In this document: piece after piece, positions 36,710 through 45,470 of the stretch
How the letters are laid out: the number at the start of each line of letters is the position of its first letter
How positions within the stretch are numbered: the stretch's first letter is position 1
DNA from: Moorena sp. SIOASIH
GTDB lineage: Bacteria > Cyanobacteriota > Cyanobacteriia > Cyanobacteriales > Coleofasciculaceae
Assembly (NCBI RefSeq): GCF_010671925.1
Contig: NZ_JAAHIH010000001.1
Span: forward strand, 1,307,053-1,371,052
Reading direction: 5' to 3'
DNA length: 64,000 nt
Notes under the pieces: generated by a model
The model's database searches: none
What the model was told of the DNA's origin: nothing
What the model saw: the letters and a program-made list of their open reading frames with translations, nothing else
Translations under genes and position numbers: made by a program

Positions 36710-37369
36710 ATGTCTACTGGTTCTTTTGAAAAAAACAGTTTGGATTGGCAGTTGCAGCTGCTGCAACGACAATTCGGGGAGTGGTGGGAACTGACAATGT
36801 CTCAGGTGCCTCTTGACCAACCCCAAAGCTCACTGCCATCTTGGTTACTGTCTCCTATACTAGGTCAGGGGATTAGGATAACGTTTTGGTTACTTGTTGC
36901 TGTAATCCTAAGCTGGCTAGGGGTGCGGCTGTTGAGAGGATTACATCCTTATATTAGTTATTATTACCAGCAACTGACTCAAGCTGCAAACAGAGTGACA
37001 AAACGACCAGTTCCAGAATTATCAGTGGTCAATTGGTGGGAGCGATCGCAAAACTATCAGCAGCAGGGTAACTACACCGAAGCCTGTCGTTGCTTGTATA
37101 TGGGGATGTTGCAGCAATTACACGATACTGGCATTGCCCCTCGCTATCCCAGTCGCACGGATGGAGAATATCTACAACTCATCCAGCAATTACCGCAACC
37201 TAAACCATACCAAATCTTACTGATCACCCACCAGCAGTTATGTTTTAGTAACGCCGAAGTCTCTAGTCAGGTTTTTGAACGGTGCAAGGAGGCTTATCAG
37301 CAGATAAAGGTTGTTCGCGTAGCGTGGCCGAAAGGCCAAGTATCAAGGATGAAGGATGAAATTTCCTAA
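36710..37369 (+). CDS. DUF4129-domain membrane protein
   Basis: About 219 aa from ATG 36710 (MSTGSFEKNSLDWQLQLLQR); a TTG at 36698 is also in frame. It has one membrane helix (~55-75: FWLLVAVILSWLGVRLL) and a C-terminal DUF4129 domain (YTEACRCLYMGMLQQLHDTG; SRTDGEYLQLIQQLP). It begins the MoxR/DUF58 operon and overlaps the DUF4350 gene by 14 nt. Its last ~19 codons include a copy of the dispersed GTTCGCGTAGCGTGGCC element (encoding VRVAWPKGQ), so the C-terminus has been replaced or extended. Confidence 0.82.
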   Translation: MSTGSFEKNSLDWQLQLLQRQFGEWWELTMSQVPLDQPQSSLPSWLLSPILGQGIRITFWLLVAVILSWLGVRLLRGLHPYISYYYQQLTQAANRVTKRPVPELSVVNWWERSQNYQQQGNYTEACRCLYMGMLQQLHDTGIAPRYPSRTDGEYLQLIQQLPQPKPYQILLITHQQLCFSNAEVSSQVFERCKEAYQQIKVVRVAWPKGQVSRMKDEIS

Positions 37370-38474
37370 GCGTCGGTTAGGGGTAATTAGTGCGATCGCA
37401 ATCGTAGTACTAATGATCATTACCCTGGTAGCTGCTCCAGCTAATAATAAAATCAATAGCGGTTCTACTTACAGCCGCGCTCCCTATGGCTATGGCGCTT
37501 GGTACGCTTACATGGCAAAACGGGGAACTCCTGTACAGCGTTGGCAAAAACCCTTTGAGGATTTAGCGAATCAGACGGATGCTCAAGGCTCGGTTACCTT
37601 ATTGCGTGTCACTAGTTGGTTGACAGTAGATGCTATTTATGGTAAAGAGCGAGAATGGATTAAACAGGGCAATACGATGGTGATTTTGGGAGTCAAGCAG
37701 CCGGTGACAGAGGCTGCTTTTAGTACTGTCCAAGAGGCTTCAACGGGAAAGGTTAAGGTTAACACCAGGCGGCGATACAAGGGTAATCAGGGGAAGAAAA
37801 TTTTAAGCGATCGCTTTGGTGCTGTGGTTTGGGAAAAGCCTATTGGTGATGGTAGAGTTATCTTTGCCACTACATTCGATCTTGCTGCCAATGCCTATCA
37901 GGACTTTCCGGCTAACTATGAATTATTAGCGCAACTAGTTACTCCCTTGAAAGCAGAGGGGAATTTAACTAACCAAAATCCGGTTTGGGTCGATGAATAC
38001 CTCCACGGTTACAAAGATGTAGATGTGATCAAGCGAGAGGTAGGTGAGACTCTATTCAGTTATTTAGCGAAAACCCCTCTATTGCCAGCCTTTATCCAAG
38101 GATTAATCATTCTTCTGGTTGCCATCTGGGCTCTGAATCGCCGCTTTGGACAACCATTGACCTTATCTGAACCAGTTGTGGATAACAGCGAAGCCTACAT
38201 CCGAGCATTAGCAGGTGTTTTGCAAAAAGCAGGCAGCAGTGAGTTTGTGTTGGAAGTTGTGGGAAAAGACGAACAACTGCAACTGCAAAAAGCACTGGGA
38301 TTAGGACAGACTCTGCTGGAGGAGCAAGCTCTAATTGATGCCTGGGTTGAGCAAACTGGACGTCCAGCTACAGAACTGAAACAATTGCTGGAAATTCAAT
38401 CTAGTAAACGTCGTATTAGGGAGTCAGACTTACTAAAATGGCTGGGAAAATGGCAGAAAATTCGTCTTGATTGA
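37356..38474 (+). CDS. DUF4350-domain membrane protein
   Basis: A 372-aa protein. It has an N-terminal membrane anchor (LGVISAIAIVVLMIITLVAA), an extracytoplasmic DUF4350 domain (SRAPYGYGAWYAYMAKRGTP, TLLRVTSWLTVDAIYG, GRVIFATTFDLAANAYQ) and a second membrane helix (~250: LIILLVAIWALNRRFGQPL) followed by a cytoplasmic helical tail. Such proteins sit with DUF4129, MoxR and DUF58 genes and are thought to assemble with them. The start overlaps the preceding gene. Confidence 0.85.
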   Translation: MKFPKRRLGVISAIAIVVLMIITLVAAPANNKINSGSTYSRAPYGYGAWYAYMAKRGTPVQRWQKPFEDLANQTDAQGSVTLLRVTSWLTVDAIYGKEREWIKQGNTMVILGVKQPVTEAAFSTVQEASTGKVKVNTRRRYKGNQGKKILSDRFGAVVWEKPIGDGRVIFATTFDLAANAYQDFPANYELLAQLVTPLKAEGNLTNQNPVWVDEYLHGYKDVDVIKREVGETLFSYLAKTPLLPAFIQGLIILLVAIWALNRRFGQPLTLSEPVVDNSEAYIRALAGVLQKAGSSEFVLEVVGKDEQLQLQKALGLGQTLLEEQALIDAWVEQTGRPATELKQLLEIQSSKRRIRESDLLKWLGKWQKIRLD

Positions 38475-38609
38475 TGCGATGATCACAACTGCTGGATTTC
38501 GTAAACCACCGCCTATAAACCTAACTAATCCCAACCCCAATCAACCAGAGTTTGCCCATGCTATCCTGGTACCACGAAGACGGTCCCACAGGATAGCTAA
38601 TCAAAGCAA

Positions 38610-39560
38610 ATGACCAATGATCTCCCTGTCTTGAACCGCCTCAAGCAAACCCTTGGCAAAATAATTGTCGGTCAATCGACCCTAGTCGAACAGTTACTCG
38701 TAGCGTTGCTTAGTGGTGGACACGTGATTATTGAGGGGGTACCAGGAACCGGTAAAACCTTGCTTGTCAAAGTTCTAGCAAGGTTAATCCAAGCCGAATT
38801 TCGGCGGATTCAGTTAACCCCAGATATTCTACCATCGGATATTTTAGGAACCAATATCTTTGACCTGAATACCCGCAACTTTACCCTCAAAAAAGGACCA
38901 GTCTTTACTGAGATTTTGCTAGCTGATGAAATTAACCGCACCCCACCCAAAACCCAAGCAGCGCTGCTAGAGGCAATGGAAGAGCAGCAAGTCACCTTGG
39001 ACGGGGAAACATTGCCTCTATCTGAATTATTTTGGGTGATTGCTACCCAAAACTCTCTAGAATTTGAAGGTACCTATCCCCTACCAGAAGCTCAGTTAGA
39101 CCGATTTTTATTCAAGCTGGTAGTGGATTACCCAGACCCGGCAGCAGAAAAGCAAATGTTGCTCAATACTCAGAAAGGATTTCGTGGACGCCGTTTGGAT
39201 TTAGAACGTCTGAAACCTCTAGCAACTGTAGAACAAATTTTTAGTGCTCGTCAAGAGGTTAAAGCTGTCCAAGTAGACGAGAAGGTGCTGGATTATTTGC
39301 TAGCCTTAGTTCAGCAAACCAGGCAAAATCCTGATTTAGCCTTGGGAGCCTCCCCGAGAGCTGCTGTAGCTTGGTTACAAACCAGTAAAGCCCAAGCTGT
39401 GTTATCAGGACGGGATTATGTGACACCGGATGATGTAAAAGCGATCGCACTCCCTCTACTCCGTCACCGTCTGATTCTGAAACCAGAGGTGCAGTTAGAT
39501 GGGTTACAGATCGATAGCGTAATTGCTTCATTACTCAAGCAAGTTCCAGTGCCTAGGTGA
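38610..39560 (+). CDS. MoxR-family AAA+ ATPase
   Basis: A 316-aa chaperone-like ATPase. Walker A is GVPGTGKTLL (~43-52); Walker B is LLADEINRTPPKTQAALLEA, continuing MEEQQVT; sensor 1 reads VIATQNSLEFEGTYPLPEAQ, continuing LDRF; the C-terminal lid carries GASPRAAVAWL. MoxR ATPases act with von Willebrand-like DUF58 proteins to mature or assemble partners at the membrane. It lies in the middle of the cluster, just before the DUF58 gene. Confidence 0.93.
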   Translation: MTNDLPVLNRLKQTLGKIIVGQSTLVEQLLVALLSGGHVIIEGVPGTGKTLLVKVLARLIQAEFRRIQLTPDILPSDILGTNIFDLNTRNFTLKKGPVFTEILLADEINRTPPKTQAALLEAMEEQQVTLDGETLPLSELFWVIATQNSLEFEGTYPLPEAQLDRFLFKLVVDYPDPAAEKQMLLNTQKGFRGRRLDLERLKPLATVEQIFSARQEVKAVQVDEKVLDYLLALVQQTRQNPDLALGASPRAAVAWLQTSKAQAVLSGRDYVTPDDVKAIALPLLRHRLILKPEVQLDGLQIDSVIASLLKQVPVPR

Positions 39561-39591
39561 GTGGCTCAGCACTCAGCACTCAAAAAAAACT

Positions 39592-40998
39592 ATGATTCCC
39601 TCAAAACGAACCTATTTACTATTAATACTAGGTATTGCGATCGCATTATTACTCGCTACTGTTTTTAATCAACAAATCAGTCTAATTAGTACTCTTGTCT
39701 TTGATGGCATTGTCCTTGGTTTAGCCTTATGGGATGGAAAACGGGTCAAACCTAACCGAGTGAAGGTAACCCGCACCCCTTTACAACGGTTATCGATTGG
39801 GCGAGATAATCTGATTGTGCTGTCAGTGGAATCTAGAAATCAGGTTGCTCGAATTCTGATTAAGGACTACTATCCATTAGAGTTTGCTGTTTCCACCCCA
39901 ACCATCACTGCTACCCTTGACCGGAATAGTAACAAGGAACTAACCTATACGGTTCACCCAGCCAAACGAGGTCAGTTTCACTGGGGAGATATTCACGTGC
40001 GCCAGTTGAGTCCTTGGGGCTTGGTGTGGGACGATTGGAAAATCCCAGGGAGTCAGAACGTAGCAGTTTATCCAGACTTAGTTAGTTTGCGATCGCTTTC
40101 TATTCGCCTCACCCTGGAAAATACTGGTACCATGCGCCGTTCCCGAAGCTTGGGTAGTGGGACAGAATTTGCTGAACTGCGGGAGTATGGCATTGGTGAT
40201 GACACTCGCCTGATTGATTGGAAAGCCACCGCTCGCCGCTCTCGCCCTTTAGTAAGGGTGCTGGAACCGGAAAAAGAGCAAACTTTAATTATATTACTAG
40301 ACCGGGGACGGTTGATGACCGCACAGGTACTTCAACTGAAGCGGTTTGATTGGGGATTGAATAGTACTCTAGCCCTAGCATTAGCTGGGTTACATCGGGG
40401 CGATCGCGTTGGCGTGGGTGTCTTTGATCGAGACATAACTACCTGGATTCCACCAGAACGGGGTCAACATCAACTATCGAAACTCATAGAACGCCTCACT
40501 CCGATTCAGCCAGTGTTATTAGAACCAGACTATTTTGGTGCTGTTACAAAAGTCGTGAATCAGCAAACTCGTCGTGCTTTAGTCGTACTGATTACAGACA
40601 TCGTGGATGTTACTGCTTCCGCTGAATTGCTAGCAGCCCTAGAACCCCTCACCCCTCGCTACTTACCTTTTTGTGTCACCCTTCGAGACCCCCTTGTTGA
40701 CCAATTGGCGCACACTCCCCCTAATACGGCTCAGTTAGAGAAAATTGTCAGTCAAGACCAGCTTTGGCACAGCGGATACCAGGAGCAGGCGAAAAAAAGA
40801 ATTAGTGTTGAGCTCAACCCTGACCGGGGGCAAGCCGCTTATACCCGTGCTGTCGCTCTGGATTTAATTGCCCAGCGCCAAGTTGCCTTTGCCCGGTTGA
40901 AGCAAAAAGGAGTTCTGGTCTTGGATGCACCAGCCAATCAGATTAGTCAGCAACTGGTTGAGAGCTACTTACGAGTCAAAGCTCGGAATCTACTTTGA
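39592..40998 (+). CDS. DUF58-domain protein (VWA-like), MoxR partner
   Basis: 468 aa from ATG 39592 (MIPSKRTYLLLILGIAIALL). The longer frame from 39523 overlaps the moxR 3' end and adds an implausible prefix. It has two N-terminal membrane helices (~7-48), a beta domain, and then the DUF58 hallmark (GTEFAELREYGIGDDTRLID then WKATARRSRP, ~200-230) and a VWA-like fold (ILLDRGRLM; VVLITDIVD). It converges with the spoIIM-like gene with a 9-nt overlap of 3' ends. Confidence 0.9.
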   Translation: MIPSKRTYLLLILGIAIALLLATVFNQQISLISTLVFDGIVLGLALWDGKRVKPNRVKVTRTPLQRLSIGRDNLIVLSVESRNQVARILIKDYYPLEFAVSTPTITATLDRNSNKELTYTVHPAKRGQFHWGDIHVRQLSPWGLVWDDWKIPGSQNVAVYPDLVSLRSLSIRLTLENTGTMRRSRSLGSGTEFAELREYGIGDDTRLIDWKATARRSRPLVRVLEPEKEQTLIILLDRGRLMTAQVLQLKRFDWGLNSTLALALAGLHRGDRVGVGVFDRDITTWIPPERGQHQLSKLIERLTPIQPVLLEPDYFGAVTKVVNQQTRRALVVLITDIVDVTASAELLAALEPLTPRYLPFCVTLRDPLVDQLAHTPPNTAQLEKIVSQDQLWHSGYQEQAKKRISVELNPDRGQAAYTRAVALDLIAQRQVAFARLKQKGVLVLDAPANQISQQLVESYLRVKARNLL

Positions 40999-41958
40999 AG
41001 TATCCTCAACTTTCCGGCGATTACAATATATAATCAAAAGGGTAAACAGTCCGATTCCAACCAAATACTTGAGAAATGATGGCACTAAGGGACTGGGAGA
41101 TAAAAACCCTTCAATAATACCAGCAATAATCAACATCGGCACAATCCCAAACATCAACTGAGCCGCTTGGGAGCCATAAAATTTTAATGCATCTACCCGG
41201 CGATATTGGCCTGGAAACAGAATTGCTCTACCGATGAGTAAACCGGCTCCACCAGCAAAGAAGATAGCGGGTAATTCCAGGGAACCATGGGGAAACACAA
41301 ATGCCCAGAAGGGATAAGCTAAGTTATTTTGACCCACTAAGGTCCCAATGGCACCGATCAGTATTCCGTTGAATGCCATGACATATAGGGTAAAGGCACC
41401 GCAGGTAATCCCACCAGCCACTGCCCGAAAGCATACCGATATATTGTTAATCATAATGCCACTGGAAGCTAAGGGTTTCATGCCCAAAATCGAACCCATC
41501 CACAATTCCTGGCGATCGCGTACTTGTTCAATTAAGTGTTCCGGAACCACCAGGGACATAAACACTGGATCTTGCCAAGCCAACCACCAGGAAATTAAGG
41601 CTCCGAGGAGAAACACTGCTGTTGCGATCGCAATATAACTCCACGTCTGTTGCACTACAGCAGGGAAACCCCAGCGACAAAACTCCCCTAAGCCTTGCCA
41701 GTCTTGACGGCGAGAACCTTGATAAATCTGGTTATAGCCCCGAGAGGTGAGTCGTTGTAAATCCTTGACCAGGGTATGGCCTACTTGGTTAGTTCTAGCA
41801 CGGGCTAAATCCGCTGAGACGGAGCGATACAAACTAGCGAGTTCCTTGATTTGGGATGCTGGCAAGGACTTGATTCCTCGTTTCTCCACTTGTTGCAGGA
41901 GAGTATCCAACTGTTTCCAATTTGCTTCCCGCCGCCCAATCCAACGTTTAATATTCAT
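40990..41958 (-). CDS. Stage II sporulation protein M-like membrane protein (DUF95)
   Basis: A 322-aa protein. The cytoplasmic N-terminal helices (MNIKRWIGRREANWKQLDTL; SLYRSVSADLARARTNQ) are followed by about five membrane helices (~110-315) with FPHGSLELPAIFFAGGAGLL, the family signature near 240. SpoIIM-like genes cluster with MoxR, DUF58 and RDD genes in many bacteria, where they probably help organise a membrane complex rather than sporulation. It is divergent from the 302-aa membrane gene. Confidence 0.9.
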   Translation of the reverse strand: MNIKRWIGRREANWKQLDTLLQQVEKRGIKSLPASQIKELASLYRSVSADLARARTNQVGHTLVKDLQRLTSRGYNQIYQGSRRQDWQGLGEFCRWGFPAVVQQTWSYIAIATAVFLLGALISWWLAWQDPVFMSLVVPEHLIEQVRDRQELWMGSILGMKPLASSGIMINNISVCFRAVAGGITCGAFTLYVMAFNGILIGAIGTLVGQNNLAYPFWAFVFPHGSLELPAIFFAGGAGLLIGRAILFPGQYRRVDALKFYGSQAAQLMFGIVPMLIIAGIIEGFLSPSPLVPSFLKYLVGIGLFTLLIIYCNRRKVEDTSK

Positions 41959-42037
41959 AAAGTTTCCGTGTAATTTTCGTAAACCTCCCTTAAGATAGCG
42001 TTAAAACTTCTCTTGCCATCAATAGCCCCATCGACCC

Positions 42038-42946
42038 ATGTCTTATGAGCCTAGTCCCAACCAATCTTTAGGACCACTCAGTATTGGTAATGTTGTTAAT
42101 GTCGGTCTGCGGATCTACCGCGACCATTTTAAGTTATATTATCGTCTAGCTTTTATCGGTTATCTATGGCTATTAGTTCCCATATATGGCTGGGCTAAGT
42201 TTTGTGCCATGTTTGGGCTAATTTCACGTCTAGCGTTTAGGGAAATTATTGAACGTCCAGAAACAGTGAATGAGGCTCGTCGCCATGTCAATGCTCGGAT
42301 GTGGAGTTTTCTCAGAGCAGGCATCCTAGTATCCTTGATAACGTTTGGAGTAGCAATCCTAGTATCCTTGATAATTTGGGTGGCAATAATGGTAATTATT
42401 GTTCTTCTTAGTATCTTGATCGGAGTCCTTGCTTCAATTTCTGGGAATAGCAGTACTATTTTAGATAGTCTCGATACTCTCCCTGAGAATAGTGTTGCTA
42501 TGCTTATCATAGGATTTCTGGTTTTGAGTATTTTTATGATTGCTTTTTTCTTTGGATTTATCTGGTTTATATCTCGCTTGTTTATTTATGAAATAACGCT
42601 GGCTATAGAAAATTCTATCGGTGCTAGGGCAGCCATTGGTCGCAGCTGGAAATTAACTCAGGGATTTATATTACGTATTCAAGGGATAGTAGTTGTTGGC
42701 TTTTTAATATCACTACCCATTTCGATTGCTGTACAGATAGCTACATTCATCATACAAACTATTTTATCTCTTTTGTTTCCTCAAGAATCAGCAATTTTTA
42801 TCTGGCTTTATTTAGTGCTAGTTTTTGGGTTGAGCTTTGCTAGTGGTGCGTTGTTGGTTCCCTTCTGGCAAGCGATTAAATCAGTGATATACTACGATAT
42901 ATGTAGTCGTAAAGAAGGCATAGATTTGCAGCTATGGGGAAGCTAA
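42038..42946 (+). CDS. Polytopic membrane protein of the MoxR/RDD cluster
   Basis: A 302-aa protein with about six membrane helices (LIWVAIMVIIVLLSILIGVL; IIGFLVLSIFMIAFFFGFIW; and others). The N-terminal segment LGPLSIGNVVNVGLRIYRDH resembles the glycerophosphoryl-diester-phosphodiesterase-type membrane domain (DUF7847-like) found next to RDD proteins. It overlaps the RDD gene start by 13 nt. Function unknown. Confidence 0.75.
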   Translation: MSYEPSPNQSLGPLSIGNVVNVGLRIYRDHFKLYYRLAFIGYLWLLVPIYGWAKFCAMFGLISRLAFREIIERPETVNEARRHVNARMWSFLRAGILVSLITFGVAILVSLIIWVAIMVIIVLLSILIGVLASISGNSSTILDSLDTLPENSVAMLIIGFLVLSIFMIAFFFGFIWFISRLFIYEITLAIENSIGARAAIGRSWKLTQGFILRIQGIVVVGFLISLPISIAVQIATFIIQTILSLLFPQESAIFIWLYLVLVFGLSFASGALLVPFWQAIKSVIYYDICSRKEGIDLQLWGS

Positions 42947-43746
42947 CCTCAACATCGATTAATTTTTTTAATCGAGTCACTATACAAACCCCAGAAAGTG
43001 TTGAATTAGAATTAACCTTAGCAGGGATTGGCAGTCGAGCTTATGCCTTGCTAATTGATTATATTGTCTTAGGATTAATTTTATTAGTATTTCTAATTGC
43101 TTGGGGCTTTTTATCTTCCCAACTGCTGGACTTATTAGACTATTTTTTTGGTATTAATGATTTAAGGCTGTGGCTATTAGCAATTTATCTATTTATTACT
43201 TTCTCGATTTACGTGGGTTATTTCGTTTTGTTTGAAACCCTATGGCAGGGACAAACACCCGGTAAGCGCTATGGAAGAATTCGTGTCATTCGTGATGATG
43301 CTAGACCAGTGAGACTACAGCAAGCTACCCTACGTGCTTTGCTCAGACCTGTTGATGATTTATGGTTCCTGGGAGTATTTTTAATTATCTTTAGCAAGCG
43401 AGAGAAACGGTTGGGAGATTGGTTAGCAGGAACCTTGGTAGTCCAAGAAGAGCAGCCTATTGCTTCTGCTAGCTTCGAGATCTCCGATCAGGCTCAAGCC
43501 TTAGCCAATCAGCTCCAAACCCAGGCAGATTTCTCCTCCTTGCAGCCAGAAGACTTTGCTATGATTCGAGAGTATTTGCAGCGGCGCGAGGCAATGACAT
43601 TTCAGGCAAAAGCGAAGTTAAGCCGACAACTGGCTGATCAGGTCAAAGACATGATTGCCTTGGAAAAGGTACCGTCAGTTGTCACGGCTAACTTGTTTCT
43701 GGAGGCTGTTTACCTTGCCTATCAGCAGTTATCATCCCAGGATTAG
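42934..43746 (+). CDS. RDD-family membrane protein
   Basis: A 270-aa protein. The RDD domain spans ~25-160 with the N-terminal Arg/Asp pattern (GIGSRAYALLIDYIVLGLIL), a middle helix (LFETLWQGQTPGKRYGRIRV) and a third helix (WFLGVFLIIFSKREKRLGDW). A cytoplasmic helical tail follows (~175-270). RDD proteins are small transporters or membrane-complex subunits; some exchange Na+/H+. It is the last gene of the MoxR-associated cluster. Confidence 0.88.
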   Translation: MGKLTSTSINFFNRVTIQTPESVELELTLAGIGSRAYALLIDYIVLGLILLVFLIAWGFLSSQLLDLLDYFFGINDLRLWLLAIYLFITFSIYVGYFVLFETLWQGQTPGKRYGRIRVIRDDARPVRLQQATLRALLRPVDDLWFLGVFLIIFSKREKRLGDWLAGTLVVQEEQPIASASFEISDQAQALANQLQTQADFSSLQPEDFAMIREYLQRREAMTFQAKAKLSRQLADQVKDMIALEKVPSVVTANLFLEAVYLAYQQLSSQD

Positions 43747-43837
43747 TGACCCACGCACCCTTGCTCCAGCTTGAACCATGGGTTGGTTATCTGGCAACAA
43801 AATACCCTATGTACTCAACAGTGAAAACGGATGATTC

Positions 43838-43868
43838 CCTAAAATCCGGTTTTTTACCAGATTTTAGG
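43838..43868. other. Perfect 9-bp hairpin after the RDD gene
   Basis: CCTAAAATC (43838-43846) pairs exactly with GATTTTAGG (43860-43868) across 13 nt that include a T6 run. A possible weak transcription terminator for the rightward cluster; there is no T-run after the stem. Confidence 0.4.
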
Positions 43869-43951
43869 CTTGTAAGGCTAAATTAATGTCGCTACTATTG
43901 TACTTGAATACTTATACTAGCTTCTCATCCGGCTTTTGCCGTTAGTTGCTC

Positions 43952-44218
43952 ATGGACATTCAGCTGATTAATATTGGTTTTGGTAACATTGTTTCAGCAA
44001 ACCGAGTTGTAGCAATTGTTTCTCCAGAGTCTGCTCCTATCAAGCGGATCATTACTGAGGCAAAAGAGCGTGGATATCTCATTGATGCAACCTACGGGCG
44101 TCGCACCAGAGCGGTAATTGTGACCGATTCCAGCCATGTCATCCTCTCGGCAATTCAGCCAGAAACTGTTGCCCATCGCTTCGTTATCAATAAAGATAGT
44201 CACAATGGTAACCATTAA
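43952..44218 (+). CDS. remA: RemA-like regulator (DUF370)
   Basis: 88 aa from ATG 43952 ([20 protein letters not shown]). The upstream in-frame TTG at 43946 is less likely. The DUF370 core ([40 protein letters not shown]) is intact. In Bacillus RemA is a DNA-binding regulator of biofilm-matrix genes; in cyanobacteria it is regularly encoded just before gmk, as here. Confidence 0.88.
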   Translation: MDIQLINIGFGNIVSANRVVAIVSPESAPIKRIITEAKERGYLIDATYGRRTRAVIVTDSSHVILSAIQPETVAHRFVINKDSHNGNH

Positions 44219-44242
44219 GCTTGAAGCTTAACTAGACTCAAC

Positions 44243-44797
44243 ATGGAAGCAGGGAGACTCATTGTATTGACTGGTCCTTCTGGTGTTGGTAAAGGAACCT
44301 TGCTGCGCCACCTCCTGAAGCGACACCCGGAACTTGATCTTTCGGTGTCAGCAACCACCAGGCAACCACGTCCTGGGGAGGTGCATGGGAAACACTATTA
44401 CTTTGTCACTCGTGACCAGTTTGAAGAAATGATCATAGGGGATGAGCTTTTAGAGTGGGCTGAGTACGCTGGTAATTACTACGGTACACCTAGTTTGCCA
44501 GTCAAGCAGCTTCTTGAGAAGGGTAGGTCTGTTATTTTAGAAATAGAATTGGTTGGGGCAAGGAAAATCAACAAAACCTTTCCCTCTGCCCTGCGTATCT
44601 TTGTACTACCCCCCAGTCTAGATGAATTAGAGCAGCGGATTCGCTTGAGGGGTAAGGATAGTGAAGAAGTAATCGCCCAACGCCTTTCTATTGCCAAAGC
44701 CGAAATTGAAGCTGCTGATGAATTTGATGTGACAATTGTTAATCAAGATTTCAAACAAGCCCTACAAAAGTTGGAAGCAGCTATCATTCCATCTTAA
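44243..44797 (+). CDS. gmk: Guanylate kinase
   Basis: A 184-aa enzyme that phosphorylates GMP to GDP. P-loop [11 protein letters not shown] (~11-21), GMP-binding [20 protein letters not shown] (~37-56), YYGTP (~79-83) and the lid region ([15 protein letters not shown]) are present and length is normal. It sits 24 bp after remA, so the two are probably one operon. Confidence 0.95.
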   Translation: MEAGRLIVLTGPSGVGKGTLLRHLLKRHPELDLSVSATTRQPRPGEVHGKHYYFVTRDQFEEMIIGDELLEWAEYAGNYYGTPSLPVKQLLEKGRSVILEIELVGARKINKTFPSALRIFVLPPSLDELEQRIRLRGKDSEEVIAQRLSIAKAEIEAADEFDVTIVNQDFKQALQKLEAAIIPS

Positions 44798-44846
44798 CAC
44801 TAAGTATTACACAGAAAGGTAATTACACACACACAAAGGTAATATT

Positions 44847-44960
44847 ATGTCTGGTAGCTTCGTTATAGACCCTGGTATCGATAACTGGTTGAGATATGTC
44901 AGCTTAGAATCCCCTGTGGATCAGCCTCCGGAGAGTTCAACTAGTAGAGATAACAAGTAG
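44847..44960 (+). CDS. Possible 37-aa small protein
   Basis: ATG TCT GGT AGC... at 44847 encodes MSGSFVIDPGIDNWLRYVSL then ESPVDQPPESSTSRDNK. An AAAGG lies 8 bases upstream. The 3' end overlaps a 14-bp direct duplication (AGTAGAGATAACAA), which would argue against strong selection there. Reported with low confidence as an ORF too short to prove. Confidence 0.25.
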   Translation: MSGSFVIDPGIDNWLRYVSLESPVDQPPESSTSRDNK

Positions 44961-45033
44961 TAGAGATAACAAGCTACCGGATAATAGTTAAAACCCTGCT
45001 TAATACTTGCTGAATACTGGTCACTAATGACTA

Positions 45034-45360
45034 ATGACAACATCTAACCAAGACACGGAAACCCCTAAGAGTACTCAAGCGCTACCTTCGCCCTGGCGCT
45101 GCCTTACGGGAGCATTGATTTCTGGAGGATTGACGAGCGCTATTTATTTTCTAACTGCCTCGATTGCTACCACCTTTGCTAATAAACCCCTCACGTCTAA
45201 CTCTCAGACAGCACTCAAAATTGCGATCGCAGTTCGGACGCTGGTAGTGGGAGTCAGTACCCTAGCCACCTTTATCTTTGGTATTACTACCATTGGTTTG
45301 GTAGCTTTGGCAATTCAACAACTCTACCGAACGAAGTTCGGCACTCTACCGCCCAAGTGA
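45034..45360 (+). CDS. DUF3082 small membrane protein
   Basis: A 108-aa protein with two membrane helices (~27-47: CLTGALISGGLTSAIYFLTA; ~74-95: STLATFIFGITTIGLVALAI) and a short basic tail. This two-helix arrangement with PWRCLTGALISG matches DUF3082, a cyanobacterial/plastid-lineage family of unknown role. Confidence 0.8.
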   Translation: MTTSNQDTETPKSTQALPSPWRCLTGALISGGLTSAIYFLTASIATTFANKPLTSNSQTALKIAIAVRTLVVGVSTLATFIFGITTIGLVALAIQQLYRTKFGTLPPK

Positions 45361-45390
45361 TGCTCGGAAGGTAAATTTAATTTTCTTACC

Positions 45391-45428
45391 CCTACTCCCT
45401 ACTCCCTACTCCCTACTCCCTACTCCCT
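45391..45428. repeat. CCTACTC simple repeat
   Basis: Five tandem CTACTCC heptamers between two convergent genes; the same heptamer family occurs at 3265-3300 and 57370-57410. Confidence 0.8.
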
Positions 45429-45470
45429 AAAACCCTGGACGAGGTACTTCACCCATTGAGAACTGCTATA

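Noticed and set aside
43838..43868. Definite intrinsic terminator
   Set aside because: The stem is perfect but is not followed by a T-run, so only a possible weak terminator is listed.
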